Assembly: GCA_050996405.1 (NCBI GenBank)
Contig: JBPCRW010000020.1
Span: 5,908 to 69,907, forward strand
DNA length: 64,000 nucleotides
Reading direction: 5' to 3'
From: JBPCRW01 sp050996405
Lineage (GTDB): Bacteria > Acidobacteriota > Blastocatellia > Pyrinomonadales > Pyrinomonadaceae
Below the pieces are notes generated by a model that did no database searches, was not told where the DNA came from, and worked only from the letters and a program-made list of their open reading frames with translations. Positions within the stretch are counted from its first letter, which is position 1. Every line of letters starts with the position of its first letter. This document shows, one piece after another, positions 10,616-20,892 of this stretch. A program made the translations under genes and the position numbers.

Positions 10616-10978
10616 TTATTTCTCTTTTCTCAATCGGATTATCAGCAAGCCGTTATCGAAATTATTTTCGACGCTCGCGCCTTCAATCGAAGCGGGAAAG
10701 CGCAGAATTTTCTCGAAACGATTGTATGTAATTTCCATCTGGCGATATGAAATACTGTGCGAGCAAGTCGTGTCGCGGCGGATTCCGGCGATATAGAGTG
10801 TGTCGCCTTCGATTTGGATTTCAATGTCTTCGGTCGAAACTCCGGCGAGTTCGATTTTGACCACCCAGCCTTCGAGCGATTGATAAACATCCGCCGCCGG
10901 ACACCACAATTTCCCCGACGGACGCGAACCGCGCGACGATTGCAGAAAGTGAAAATACCGATTGATTGATTGAGCCAT
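10616..10978 (-). CDS. Hsp20/alpha-crystallin small heat-shock protein
   Basis: Holdase chaperone of about 120 residues. The alpha-crystallin domain runs from about residue 26 to the end, with VKIELAGVSTEDIEIQIEG and a closing NNFDNGLLIIRL that stands in for the usual AxxxNGVL segment. The IxI C-terminal anchor is poorly defined. An in-frame ATG at 11023 would add 15 residues, but those are encoded by the neighbouring repeat array, so ATG 10978 (MAQSINRYF) is chosen. It is 53 bases upstream of lon; the two may form a stress operon. Confidence 0.85.
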   Translation of the reverse strand: MAQSINRYFHFLQSSRGSRPSGKLWCPAADVYQSLEGWVVKIELAGVSTEDIEIQIEGDTLYIAGIRRDTTCSHSISYRQMEITYNRFEKILRFPASIEGASVENNFDNGLLIIRLRKEK

Positions 10979-10983
10979 AATCT

Positions 10984-11053
10984 TATTAATGGTGAGTGGT
11001 GAGTTGAAGAAATCTTCTTTCACTCACCACTCACCATTCACCATTCACCACTT
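10984..11053. repeat. Palindromic heptamer array between hsp20 and CBS genes
   Basis: Left arm TTAATGGTGAGTGGTGAG, spacer with an internal GAAGAAATCTTC palindrome, right arm of TCACCAC TCACCAT TCACCAT TCACCAC units. Same unit family as at 4313-4378 but with a GAGTGGT variant. Confidence 0.85.
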
Positions 11054-11056
11054 CAT

Positions 11057-11524
11057 TCAGCCTTTCTTCCAAAACCCCGCGCCGCTGGAAATTTCTTCGA
11101 GCGTTTCGGCAATTTCGCGTTCGTCTTCGGTGTCGAGCGCAACGTCCGCCATTGCGATAATTCCGACTAGCTCGCCCGCTTCGTTTATAACCGGAACGCG
11201 GCGAACCTGTTTGTCGCCCATCAGACGAATCGCTTCAAACACAAAATCGCGTTCTTTGATTGAAAAAACTTCCGCCGTCATCACATCGCCGACATTGGTT
11301 GAAACATTTTTGCCGTCGGCGACGGCGCGGACAACAATATCTCTGTCGGTCAAAATCCCGACGAGCTTTTTGTTTTCAACTACGGGAAGCGAACCCATAT
11401 CGCCGTCACGCATCAAGCGGGCGGCTGCCTGCAAAGTCGTTTCCCGCGCGGCGGTCGTCACGTCCCGCGTCATAATTTCCTGACAAAGTTTTCGCATATT
11501 TGCCGAAATATTTTTTTCCGTCAT
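11057..11524 (-). CDS. CBS-domain pair protein
   Basis: A 155-residue soluble protein made of two CBS motifs (about residues 17-70 and 82-140): MRDGDMGSLPVVENKKLVGILTD-like and KQVRRVPVINEAGELVGII-like segments, each ending in the hallmark GI(L/I) strand. Such stand-alone pairs bind adenine nucleotides and often sense energy state, but the partner is not evident. It ends in TGA next to the repeat array and is followed by hsp20 and lon on the same strand. Family certain, role unknown. Confidence 0.88.
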   Translation of the reverse strand: MTEKNISANMRKLCQEIMTRDVTTAARETTLQAAARLMRDGDMGSLPVVENKKLVGILTDRDIVVRAVADGKNVSTNVGDVMTAEVFSIKERDFVFEAIRLMGDKQVRRVPVINEAGELVGIIAMADVALDTEDEREIAETLEEISSGAGFWKKG

Positions 11525-11617
11525 ACTTTAATTTTACCAAACCTTTAAAAATTATTTTGTTCAACTTATTTTGTTTGAGTGCGGGCGAGAAAGCAAGTGT
11601 AAAATTTTCGCCGATTT

Positions 11618-11648
11618 GATAATCGAAAATCGAAAATCTAAAATTTAA
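11618..11648. repeat. Heptamer half-array (ATCGAAA units)
   Basis: Direct units ATCGAAA ATCGAAA ATCTAAA ATT just before the Rieske gene. No inverted partner was found close by, so it differs from the palindromic arrays. It may place AT-rich promoter DNA before 11656. Confidence 0.5.
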
Positions 11649-11655
11649 TTTGTTT

Positions 11656-12003
11656 ATGGGCAAACACCGTGAAAATAAACATCAGCCGCAGCGCGACGGA
11701 AAAATAATCATCGTCGGAAAAACCGGAGACGTTCCGTCGGGGCGCGGCGCGACCGTTAAACTGAAAGACGGCGCGGAAGTCGCGCTGTTTAACGTCGGCG
11801 GAAAATTCTACGCGATTGAAAATTTCTGCCCGCATAAAGGCGCGCCGCTCGCCGACTCAAAACTTGACGGAAATACGGTCGAATGCGATTTGCACGGCTG
11901 GCGGTTCGACGTTCGCACGGGATTTTGTTTTACGAAAAAAAGTTGTTCAATCGAGTCTTACGAAGTTTTGGTTGAAGACGATTTGATAAAAATTATTATC
12001 TGA
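11656..12003 (+). CDS. Rieske [2Fe-2S] ferredoxin-like protein
   Basis: Small soluble electron carrier of 115 residues from ATG 11656; an in-frame TTG six bases earlier is less likely. The cluster-binding pair is complete: CPHKG (Cys-x-His) and CDLHGWRF (Cys-x2-His), as in NirD- and dioxygenase-type Rieske ferredoxins. The C-terminal strand region SIESYEVLVEDDLIKI is typical of the fold. The stop is only 9 bases before the Kdo hydroxylase gene, so the two are almost certainly co-transcribed; this suggests a shared process, though KdoO-type enzymes are not known to need a Rieske protein. Confidence 0.88.
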   Translation: MGKHRENKHQPQRDGKIIIVGKTGDVPSGRGATVKLKDGAEVALFNVGGKFYAIENFCPHKGAPLADSKLDGNTVECDLHGWRFDVRTGFCFTKKSCSIESYEVLVEDDLIKIII

Positions 12004-12012
12004 AAAATTATT

Positions 12013-12951
12013 ATGGCTTTGATTAACGTCAACGATTTTGAAACTGTAAATTCGGCAAACGAAAATTTCGACGCGCAGCGAAGCCGCTTTTACTGCGAAC
12101 AATTAGAGCGTGGAAAAATTCTTTTTTTCGACCGCGCCCCGTTTGATTTGCCGGACGAACACCGCGAATTTCTGCTGTCCGCAAAACAGGAAAACACGCG
12201 GCTTCACAAAAATATCTCGTATCGTCCCGAACAAAATCTGCTGCGCGGATTTCCGTCGAGCGACACGGAAAATTTTAATCGTTTGCGTGAAGTTATGCGT
12301 GATTACTCAAAGCAGGTGGTCGAATTTTTTGACAAATTTCTCGCGCCGTATTCAGAAAGTCGCCAGCTTGATTACGCGAGTTTTCGCCCGATTGAAGAAG
12401 CGGGACGGAAACTTTCGCTGCACAAACGCAACGAACTTTTGCACGTTGACGCATTTCCAAGCCGACCGACGCGCGGCGGCAGAATCCTGCGCGTTTTTAC
12501 AAATATCAATCCAACCGAATCGCGTGTCTGGCAAATCGGCGAAGATTTTTCGTCGCTTGCCAAAAAATATGCTGTTGATGCGGGTTTGGAAAAGATTCAA
12601 AAACAATCCGCTTCGCCCGCCGGAAAAGTTTTTCGGCAAACTTCAAAACTGCTGAACAAAGCCGGTTTGCCCATTCCCGACCGTTCCGCGTATGACAAAT
12701 TTATGCTCCGCTTTCACGATTATTTGAAGGAAAATACAGAATATCAAAACGAATCGCACAAAACTCGTCTGGAATTTCCGCCGAATTCGACCTGGCTCGT
12801 TTTCACGGACGGCGTTCCGCACTCGGTTTTATCGGGACAATTCGCGCTCGAACAAACTTTTATTATTCCGTTTGAATCGCTCGTCGCGCCGCAGGATTCG
12901 CCCGCTGGGGTGCTTGAAAAAATGTGCCGAAAATCTTTGATTACGAATTGA
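12013..12951 (+). CDS. kdoO: Kdo hydroxylase-like Fe(II)/2-oxoglutarate dioxygenase
   Basis: KdoO-type enzymes hydroxylate the 3-deoxy-D-manno-octulosonate of the lipid A inner core. The 312-residue protein carries the family blocks: LHKNISYRP near residue 64, LDYASFRPIEEAGR near 118, NELLHVDAFPSRPTRGGR (His-x-Asp iron ligands near 143-145), RILRVFTNINP, and a distal FTDGVPHSVLSG block that supplies the third His. No signal peptide is visible, consistent with a cytoplasmic face. The upstream Rieske gene is 9 bases away. Identification is from remembered family features; substrate specificity is inference. Confidence 0.8.
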   Translation: MALINVNDFETVNSANENFDAQRSRFYCEQLERGKILFFDRAPFDLPDEHREFLLSAKQENTRLHKNISYRPEQNLLRGFPSSDTENFNRLREVMRDYSKQVVEFFDKFLAPYSESRQLDYASFRPIEEAGRKLSLHKRNELLHVDAFPSRPTRGGRILRVFTNINPTESRVWQIGEDFSSLAKKYAVDAGLEKIQKQSASPAGKVFRQTSKLLNKAGLPIPDRSAYDKFMLRFHDYLKENTEYQNESHKTRLEFPPNSTWLVFTDGVPHSVLSGQFALEQTFIIPFESLVAPQDSPAGVLEKMCRKSLITN

Positions 12952-12986
12952 TTTTGATAAGTGATTTTTAATTCGGAAGTAAATTT

Positions 12987-13220
12987 TTATTTGCCGTCGT
13001 TTCCAATCGCTTCGACCGGACATGCCAGCAACGCTTCTTCGCATAGCTCGATTTCTGCGGGCGTTTCAGGTTGCCGATAAACATACGAATAACCGTTTTC
13101 GTCTTCGCGCGTAAAGTTTTTCGGCGCGGTATCGCGGCAAACATCGCAGTCTATACATTGATTGTCAACGTAATATTTTCCGCATGCGTTTTCCGGTAAT
13201 TTGTCTTCAATTTCCGCCAT
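12987..13220 (-). CDS. Small ferredoxin with a single [4Fe-4S]/[3Fe-4S] site
   Basis: A 77-residue acidic electron carrier. Cluster residues are CIDCDVC (Cys-x2-Cys-x2-Cys, about residues 23-29) and a distal CPVEAI Cys near 68, the pattern of single-cluster ferredoxins. The preceding in-frame ATG at 13235 would add MWQKF, encoded by the CACAAAAGT repeat array, so ATG 13220 is preferred. It converges with the Rieske-KdoO pair and precedes nadA, an Fe-S enzyme, on the same strand, but no specific partner can be named. Confidence 0.85.
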   Translation of the reverse strand: MAEIEDKLPENACGKYYVDNQCIDCDVCRDTAPKNFTREDENGYSYVYRQPETPAEIELCEEALLACPVEAIGNDGK

Positions 13221-13222
13221 AA

Positions 13223-13301
13223 ATTTTTGCCACAAAAAGTCACAAAAGTCACGAAAATAAAATTCTAAAACTTTTGTGACTTTTGTGTTTTTTTGTGGCT
13301 A
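13223..13301. repeat. Palindromic nonamer array (CACAAAAGT units)
   Basis: Left arm CCACAAAAAGT CACAAAAGT CACGAAAAT, right arm CTTTTGTGA CTTTTGTGT and TTTTTTGTGGCTA. The period is nine rather than seven. The nadA stop codon TAG (13299-13301) is formed by the end of the right arm. Confidence 0.85.
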
Positions 13302-14423
13302 ATTCTTTTTGCCTGAATTGCTTTCCGTGAGATTTATCATTCGCTCAAGCGCGATGAGCGCGTAATGTTTCGTTTCGTCGTCAACGACAATTTCGTTGAC
13401 GACGTTTCCCGCCGTCAAATTTTCCATCGCCCACGCCAGATTTTGCGGCGCGATGCGATACATCGTCGCGCACATACAGAGGTCGGGCGCGAGCAGCCGA
13501 ATTTCCTTATCGGGAAATTTTTTCGCCAGACGATTTACTAAATTAACTTCCGTGCCGATTGCCCATTTTGAACCCGCCGGAGATTTTTCAACCGTGTTGA
13601 TGATAAACGAAGTTGAGCCGTTCAAGTCTGAAATATCAACGACTTCGCGCGGGCATTCGGGATGGACTAAAACTTTGACATCGGGAATTTGTTTGCGAAT
13701 CTGGTCAACGTGCCAGGGTTTGAATCTGCCGTGAACCGAGCAATGCCCGCGCCACAAAATCAATTTCGCGTCTAAAAGTTCTTCTTCCGTGTTGCCGCCG
13801 AGTTCTTCAAACGGATTCCACAAAACCATTTTCTCCGCCGGAATACCGAATTTCGCGCCCGTATTTCTGCCTAAATGCTGGTCGGGAAAGAAAAACATTT
13901 TGTCATATTCTTTCAAATATGTATCGAACAGCGGAACGGCGTTTGACGAAGTGCAAACCACGCCGCCATTTTTTCCGCAAAACGCTTTTATCGCGGCGGT
14001 CGAATTCATATAAGTTATCGGCGCGACCTTTTGTTTCAAAACTCCGATTTCCCGAAGCTGCGTCCAGGCATCTTCGACCTGTTCGATATTCGCCATATCC
14101 GCCATCGAACAGCCCGCGCCCAAATCCGGCAAGATAACTTTTTGATGCGGTTGACCCAAAATATTCGCCGATTCAGCCATAAAATGAACGCCGCAGAAAA
14201 CGATGTATTCCGCATCCGTCTGCGAAGCCATCACGGATAATTGATAAGAATCGCCCGTCAAATCGGCGTGAGCGATGACATCATCGCGCTGATAATGATG
14301 ACCTAAAATGACAACCCGTGAACCTAATTCCTTTCGCGCCTCTTCGATTCGCTCGGCGATTTCCGCATCGCTCATCACGAGATAATCTTCAACCGGTCGA
14401 ACGGCTTCTAAAATTGCTGACAT
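13299..14423 (-). CDS. nadA: Quinolinate synthase NadA
   Basis: Condenses iminoaspartate with dihydroxyacetone phosphate to quinolinate in de novo NAD synthesis, using a [4Fe-4S] cluster. The 374-residue frame has the three conserved cysteines: in VFCGVHFMAES, in GGVVCTSSNA and in LLAPDLCMCATM. GHHYQRDDVI and the HPECP block are also present. ATG 14423 is chosen over ATG 14474 because AGGAAGAAAG precedes it at Shine-Dalgarno distance. No nadB or nadC lies next to it. The gene ends in TAG within the nonamer array. Confidence 0.95.
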   Translation of the reverse strand: MSAILEAVRPVEDYLVMSDAEIAERIEEARKELGSRVVILGHHYQRDDVIAHADLTGDSYQLSVMASQTDAEYIVFCGVHFMAESANILGQPHQKVILPDLGAGCSMADMANIEQVEDAWTQLREIGVLKQKVAPITYMNSTAAIKAFCGKNGGVVCTSSNAVPLFDTYLKEYDKMFFFPDQHLGRNTGAKFGIPAEKMVLWNPFEELGGNTEEELLDAKLILWRGHCSVHGRFKPWHVDQIRKQIPDVKVLVHPECPREVVDISDLNGSTSFIINTVEKSPAGSKWAIGTEVNLVNRLAKKFPDKEIRLLAPDLCMCATMYRIAPQNLAWAMENLTAGNVVNEIVVDDETKHYALIALERMINLTESNSGKKN

Positions 14424-14505
14424 TTTCTTTCTTCCTATAAGCGAAATGCGAGTTCGATTCAAACTCGCAAACAAAAATAATTCTATGTCAAAAAATTTAA
14501 TCCAG

Positions 14506-14985
14506 CTATTTGTAGCTGACTTTTTCGGGAAAATCGGGAAACATTTTCGATTGTTTGAGTTCGCCGCTTTCGTCGTAGAAATTTAGATTCCCGTATTCAT
14601 CGCAAGTCCAGACTTCCTTCGCGCCCTGCTCAAAATAAAGTCGGCGTTTTTCCTTCATCTCCTTTGCCGAATTGCTCGTCGAAACGACTTCGACGCAGAC
14701 TTCCGGCGCAATCTGCGCTTCGGTTTTTCCTTCAATTTGTTCAAAAATTTCAATCGAAGCCCACGCGACATCGGCGCATTTTGTTCCCTTGCGCGTCCAA
14801 ACGGCGCATTCAACTAGCGTAATACCGTCCTCCCGCATTTTCTCCAGCATATTTGAAATGCGGCTTTGATAAAATGAACGTTTGATTTTTACAGGATTCA
14901 TAACCACTTGTCCGTATTCATTAAGCTCAATTTTAAACGGCAAATCCCGCAAACTCGGATGCGCGACAACTTCAGCCCAATTCAT
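14506..14985 (-). CDS. Uma2-family restriction-endonuclease-like protein
   Basis: A 159-residue member of the Uma2/DUF820 group (PD-(D/E)xK fold), common in filamentous cyanobacteria and soil bacteria, with no settled role. The nuclease-like core is seen as KCADVAWASIEIFEQ (Asp), then PEVCVEVVSTSNSAKEMKEKRRLYFEQGAKEVW (Glu, and Lys further on), the order expected for the PD-ExK site. A TTG at 15000 is in frame, but ATG 14985 has GGGGAT upstream. It stands alone between nadA and gyrB and ends in TAG. Confidence 0.8.
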   Translation of the reverse strand: MNWAEVVAHPSLRDLPFKIELNEYGQVVMNPVKIKRSFYQSRISNMLEKMREDGITLVECAVWTRKGTKCADVAWASIEIFEQIEGKTEAQIAPEVCVEVVSTSNSAKEMKEKRRLYFEQGAKEVWTCDEYGNLNFYDESGELKQSKMFPDFPEKVSYK

Positions 14986-15005
14986 AATTTTAATCCCCAA
15001 CTAAA

Positions 15006-15063
15006 ACCGTAAATGGCAAACGGCAAAAACATTCAGTCATTTACCATTTACAATTAACCATCA
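15006..15063. repeat. Degenerate palindromic heptamer array before gyrB end
   Basis: Left arm GTAAATGGCAAACGGCAAA, right arm TCATTTACCATTTACAATTAACCAT. It belongs to the CCATTYA family but with more mismatches than 4313-4378, and directly abuts the gyrB stop codon. Confidence 0.65.
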
Positions 15064-17514
<2,451 letters not shown>

Positions 17515-17520
17515 CTAAAT

Positions 17521-17852
17521 TTAATTTTCAATTGTAATAATTTTGCCTGACTTTATACTTTCCAAAATCCTTAACGCTTCCGGCATCAGCGGCAAAAACG
17601 ATTCGACGCGATTGGTTTTCGCCGATAAAACGAGAATCGCTAATGGTAAATCCATTTTGTTTTGCTGATGTTCGATGTTTTTATCAACCGAAATTAGAAC
17701 TTCAAATCCGGCTTTGTTTGCCGATTGAATCAGTTTTCCGTTCTTTAAGCCTTTGAAACCTGCTTCGTCAATTATAAAAATATAAAAACTTCGTGTCCGA
17801 CAAACTCCTGTTTGATTTTTCTCGGCAGGCACTCGTCAAGCAGCAATTTCAT
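17521..17852 (-). pseudogene. DUF5615 PIN-like toxin, frameshifted by an 8-bp tandem duplication
   Basis: Predicted RNase component of a DUF433/DUF5615 module. From ATG 17852 the frame reads MKLLLDECLPRKIKQEFVGHEVF, the correct family N-terminus with its acidic LDE site, then hits TAA. The remaining 80-odd residues (IIDEAGFKGLKNGKL, ISVDKNIEHQQN, LPLAILVL) continue in another frame to 17521. The shift coincides with two perfect copies of TATAAAAA (17773-17788); removing one copy fuses the two frames exactly as HEVFIIDEAGF. The start overlaps the antitoxin's last 17 bases, so translational coupling was intended. As sequenced the toxin is off. Confidence 0.88.
17773..17788. repeat. 8-bp tandem duplication inside the toxin gene
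   Basis: TATAAAAA occurs twice without a gap (17773-17780, 17781-17788). Eight bases shift the frame; deletion of one unit restores it. Such a short direct duplication is a plausible replication-slippage site. Confidence 0.9.
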
Positions 17853-18069
17853 AATCCTGTAAAAGCGTGACTTTGTAGAATTCTAAAACGCCGATTGCTT
17901 GAGCGTGCGCGACGGTCGGAAAATCGTCGAGAAATTCTTCCAAATTATCGCCCGCTTCCAAATAGTCGAAAAGATTTTTTATTGGAACGCGAGTTCCGCG
18001 AAAAACGGGTGTTCCGCTCAGTTTTTCCGCGTCGCTTTCAATAAATTGATTGAACAAATTGTGGTTCAT
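17836..18069 (-). CDS. DUF433 antitoxin
   Basis: A 77-residue helix-turn-helix protein of the DUF433 (COG2442) group, the predicted antitoxin of DUF5615 toxins. The hallmark GTPVFRGTRVPIKNLFDYLEAGDNLEEFLDDFP (the first block about residues 18-30) is complete, as is the closing VLEFYK segment. It starts with ATG 18069 after GAGAGC and its 3' end overlaps the toxin start. Unlike the toxin it is intact. The module separates recF from gyrB, a normally conserved junction, so it is probably an insertion. Confidence 0.88.
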   Translation of the reverse strand: MNHNLFNQFIESDAEKLSGTPVFRGTRVPIKNLFDYLEAGDNLEEFLDDFPTVAHAQAIGVLEFYKVTLLQDYEIAA

Positions 18070-18149
18070 TTTTTGCTCTCAAAATCAATTTAAATTATAG
18101 CATTTTTTTGCGAAATAAACGAGCGCGGAAAGACGAGAAAATCATATTT

Positions 18150-19250
18150 TTAGAGCGTTTTTGCTAAACCATTTTCGACAGTAAAAATCTGCGCGTTCGC
18201 ATTAAATTTTTCGATGAAACTTTCCTTTGAAGTCGTCACGAAAGTCTGTGTTTTGTCCTGTAGAAATTCGAGCAGTTGCCCGATGCGTTTGTAGTCTAAT
18301 TCGGCATCAACATCGTCGAGCAGAAAAAGCGGATATTCGTTGTTTTGTGAATGATAAACCGATAAATTTGCGAGTTGTAAAATTAAAAGCGCGCTGCGCT
18401 GCTGCCCGCTCGAACCGTATCTTCGCAAATCGTGCCCGTCGAAAAGAATATCCAAATCGTCGCGGTGCGTGCCAATCAAACTGTGTCCGGCAACCAATTC
18501 GGCTGGCACGCGAAGTTTTAAACGCTCTGCCAAAAGCGCGGCGTAATCGGATAAATCGCCCTTGCCTTCGAGCGATGAAACGTAGCGAATCGAAATTTCT
18601 TCTCTGTCGAAAAGTTTTTTCTCCAAAACCTCGTTCAATCGTTCGACGTAACGCAGCCTGGCTTTATGAATCCGCGTCGCCAGATGAATTAGCTGTTCGT
18701 TCCAGGGCTCGAGCAGTTCGGCAACTTTATCAATCAAAAAATTATCGTCTTGAGCCGATTGCAGAAGCGAATTTTTTTGACGAATGACGCGGTTATAATC
18801 CGCCAGAGTCTGCACGAACGGCGGATAAATTCCCGTGATTCCGGCATCGAGAAATTTGCGGCGCGCGTCGGGAAGTCCGCGCACGATTTCAAGCTGATCG
18901 GCGTTGAAAATAACGGCGTGAAGCTCGCCTAAATAACGGGTGACGGCTTCGCGTTTGCCGTTGACGGTCAGAATTTTAGTGTTGCCTTCGACGGCGACTT
19001 GCAGAACGCGGCGGATTTCCGCCGATTGCCGAACCATACCGCGCAAGATTGCCAGTTCGTCACTAAATTTTATCGCTTCCTGAAGTTTGGCGGTTTTGAA
19101 TGATTTGGTTGTAGCGAGCGTGTAAATCGCTTCGAGCCAATTAGTTTTTCCCTGCCCGTTTTCGCCGAAAATAATGTTAAGATTGTTTCCGCAAAAGATT
19201 TTCCCTTGTAAATTGCGAAAATTTTGCGCTTCGAGCGATTCAAGCAGCAT
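18150..19250 (-). CDS. recF: RecF, recombination-mediator ATPase
   Basis: SMC-like ABC-type ATPase that helps load RecA at gaps. The 366 residues start with the family signature SLEAQNFRNLQG, then Walker A GENGQGKT (29-36), a helical arm region, the signature-like SSGQQRSALLIL and Walker B LFLLDDVDAELD near 315. All ATPase motifs are intact. It is upstream of gyrB on the same strand as in the classical dnaN-recF-gyrB order; dnaA and dnaN are not next to it in this window. Confidence 0.95.
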   Translation of the reverse strand: MLLESLEAQNFRNLQGKIFCGNNLNIIFGENGQGKTNWLEAIYTLATTKSFKTAKLQEAIKFSDELAILRGMVRQSAEIRRVLQVAVEGNTKILTVNGKREAVTRYLGELHAVIFNADQLEIVRGLPDARRKFLDAGITGIYPPFVQTLADYNRVIRQKNSLLQSAQDDNFLIDKVAELLEPWNEQLIHLATRIHKARLRYVERLNEVLEKKLFDREEISIRYVSSLEGKGDLSDYAALLAERLKLRVPAELVAGHSLIGTHRDDLDILFDGHDLRRYGSSGQQRSALLILQLANLSVYHSQNNEYPLFLLDDVDAELDYKRIGQLLEFLQDKTQTFVTTSKESFIEKFNANAQIFTVENGLAKTL

Positions 19251-19506
19251 ATTTTGATTTTAGCATAAAATTTCTGTCGCAGAATAACGGTATGGATTTT
19301 GCCGCGACAATTTTGCGAGCGAGTTAACGGCATAATTTCGGACATTTTAGAACCGACGACTGCGTAAAATTTAAATAACAACCAATGGTGAAAAATTTTC
19401 TTCAAATAAATAGAATTTTCCGTTTATTGAAACTTTATATTATTTGGGTTTAACTTTGTTTGTTAAACTTAAACATAGTTTAATGGAGAGATTGGTAATC
19501 AAATTT

Positions 19507-20004
19507 ATGCGTTTTATCTTGAGTTCAGTTTTTTGTTTGCTGCTTGGTTTGTCGGTATTTGCCGCGTTCAGCGGAGTTCCGGCGGAAAATTTTACGGTCA
19601 CTTCGCTTGACGGTCAAACGATAACTCTGGACGAATTGCGCGGAAAAGTCGTGGTTCTGACTTTCTGGTCGACAAGGTGCGAAATTTGCGAATCGGAAAT
19701 TCCGAAATTCAATAAAATAGCCGCTAAATATGCCGGGCAGAACGTAGTTTTTCTCGGTCTTTCGATGGAAAACGAAGTCAAAATTGCCGAGCATTTAAAG
19801 CGAAAGCCTTTTAATTACACGATTATTCCAAATGGTTTGGGCGTAATTATGAAATACGCCGAAAAGGACGCGGCGGGAAATTTCAATATCGCGTATCCTT
19901 CGACATTTATCATCAATCAAAACGGCGAAATCGATTTTAAAACCTACGGCTGGAATAAAAGCAAAACGATAGATTCGCGCATCGGTGATTTACTTGGCAA
20001 GTAA
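19507..20004 (+). CDS. TlpA-like thiol-disulfide oxidoreductase, exported
   Basis: A thioredoxin-fold protein with a cleavable or anchored N-terminal signal (MRFILSSVFCLLLGLSVFA) and the redox motif CEIC in STRCEICESEIPKF. The family segment VPAENFTVTSLDG precedes it and a cis-Pro-like AYPSTFIINQNGEI follows. ATG 19507 is chosen because the hydrophobic segment starts there; ATG 19483 and TTG 19444 are in frame upstream and cannot be excluded. A second, related gene follows 41 bases later. Periplasmic disulfide chemistry is likely; the target is unknown. Confidence 0.78.
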   Translation: MRFILSSVFCLLLGLSVFAAFSGVPAENFTVTSLDGQTITLDELRGKVVVLTFWSTRCEICESEIPKFNKIAAKYAGQNVVFLGLSMENEVKIAEHLKRKPFNYTIIPNGLGVIMKYAEKDAAGNFNIAYPSTFIINQNGEIDFKTYGWNKSKTIDSRIGDLLGK

Positions 20005-20045
20005 ATAATTTTGACTTTAGACCGGCTTCGCATTATAAGGAAAGT

Positions 20046-20558
20046 ATGAAATATCTGCTTTCCTTTTTTGCTGTTCTGGTTTTTAGTTTTCCGGTTTTCG
20101 CTCAATTCGTAAAAGACGATAGACTGCTCGCGCCGACATTTAAAGTTGAATTGCTCGATGGAAAAATTTTCAGTTCGCCGGATTTAAAAGGCAAAATCGT
20201 CGTCCTGAATCTGTGGTTTGTTAATTGCCCGCGCTGCGTCGAAGAAATCAAACTTTTGAACAAAATTGTTGACGATTACGGCAATAATAGAGATGTCGTG
20301 TTTATCGGTCTGGCAATAAACACTAGAGCGGAACTTGAAAATTTTCTGGAAAAAAATCCCTTTAAATACAGCATCGTGCCGAACGCCGGAGATTTTATGT
20401 TGTTCGCGTTCGGCGAGCGGCAAAAAGACGGCTCGTATTTTCTGCCGTTTCCGACGCACGTCGTGATTGACCGCGACGGCAGAATAATATCCAAAACGAG
20501 CGGCGTAAAAGGCGTTGAAGTTGTCAAAAGCGAATTGGCGCGGCAATTTAACAAATAA
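20046..20558 (+). CDS. TlpA-like thiol-disulfide oxidoreductase, exported (second copy)
   Basis: A 170-residue homologue of the preceding gene: signal peptide MKYLLSFFAVLVFSFPVFA, then APTFKVELLDGK, the redox motif CPRC in FVNCPRCVEEIK, and FPTHVVIDRDGRI with the cis-Pro. The two proteins share the same layout, including an NYTIIPN/KYSIVPN block after the active site, so they look like an old tandem duplication with different CxxC dipeptides, which tune redox potential. Spacing of 41 bases suggests one transcript. Confidence 0.82.
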   Translation: MKYLLSFFAVLVFSFPVFAQFVKDDRLLAPTFKVELLDGKIFSSPDLKGKIVVLNLWFVNCPRCVEEIKLLNKIVDDYGNNRDVVFIGLAINTRAELENFLEKNPFKYSIVPNAGDFMLFAFGERQKDGSYFLPFPTHVVIDRDGRIISKTSGVKGVEVVKSELARQFNK

Positions 20559-20625
20559 GAATCGAAACAATAAAATTTGTTTCGGCGGCGAAACTGCGTT
20601 ATAGTTTTGTTTCGCTTTTCGCTGC

Positions 20626-20711
20626 GGAGGATTAGCATAATTGGTAATGCAGCAGTCTTGAAAACTGCCGCGAGAAATCGCTTGGGGGTTCGAGTCCCTC
20701 ATCCTCCGCCA
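20626..20711 (+). tRNA. tRNA-Ser, anticodon UGA
   Basis: Cloverleaf read by eye: acceptor GGAGGAT (20626-20632) with ATCCTCC (20701-20707), discriminator G and encoded CCA, D arm, anticodon stem GCAGT/ACTGC around loop CTTGAAA with anticodon TGA at 20659-20661, and the long class II variable arm (GCGA-GAAA-TCGC) expected for tRNA-Ser. It reads UCA. It is not a suppressor and so does not explain the in-frame TAG codons in the window. Confidence 0.95.
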
Positions 20712-20833
20712 TTTCAATTTTAAGTTTTGCACCGACGATTTTGGATTTGTCCGAAATCGTTTTTGTTTTTCTCGCCGCCGATTTTTCGCTCAAATTTTCT
20801 TGCCAAATTTTCATTTTCCGTTTAGTCTAAACG

Positions 20834-20853
20834 CTGAATGAATCATCATTCAG
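20834..20853. promoter_or_regulatory. FadR-type operator palindrome
   Basis: CTGAATGA (20834-20841), spacer ATCA, TCATTCAG (20846-20853). The core TGAATGAATCATCATTCA differs at one position from the B. subtilis FadR (YsiA) consensus TGAATGAMTANTCATTCA as I remember it. It lies 40 bases before the regulator gene, so autoregulation and control of the downstream acyl-CoA ligase are likely. Confidence 0.75.
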
Positions 20854-20892
20854 TATTCTGACAAAGCGATTTTTCATTCGCGTTTTATAAAA

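Noticed and set aside
20626..20711. tRNA as a possible stop-codon suppressor
   Set aside because: Its anticodon is UGA, which reads the serine codon UCA, and it has the long variable arm of tRNA-Ser.
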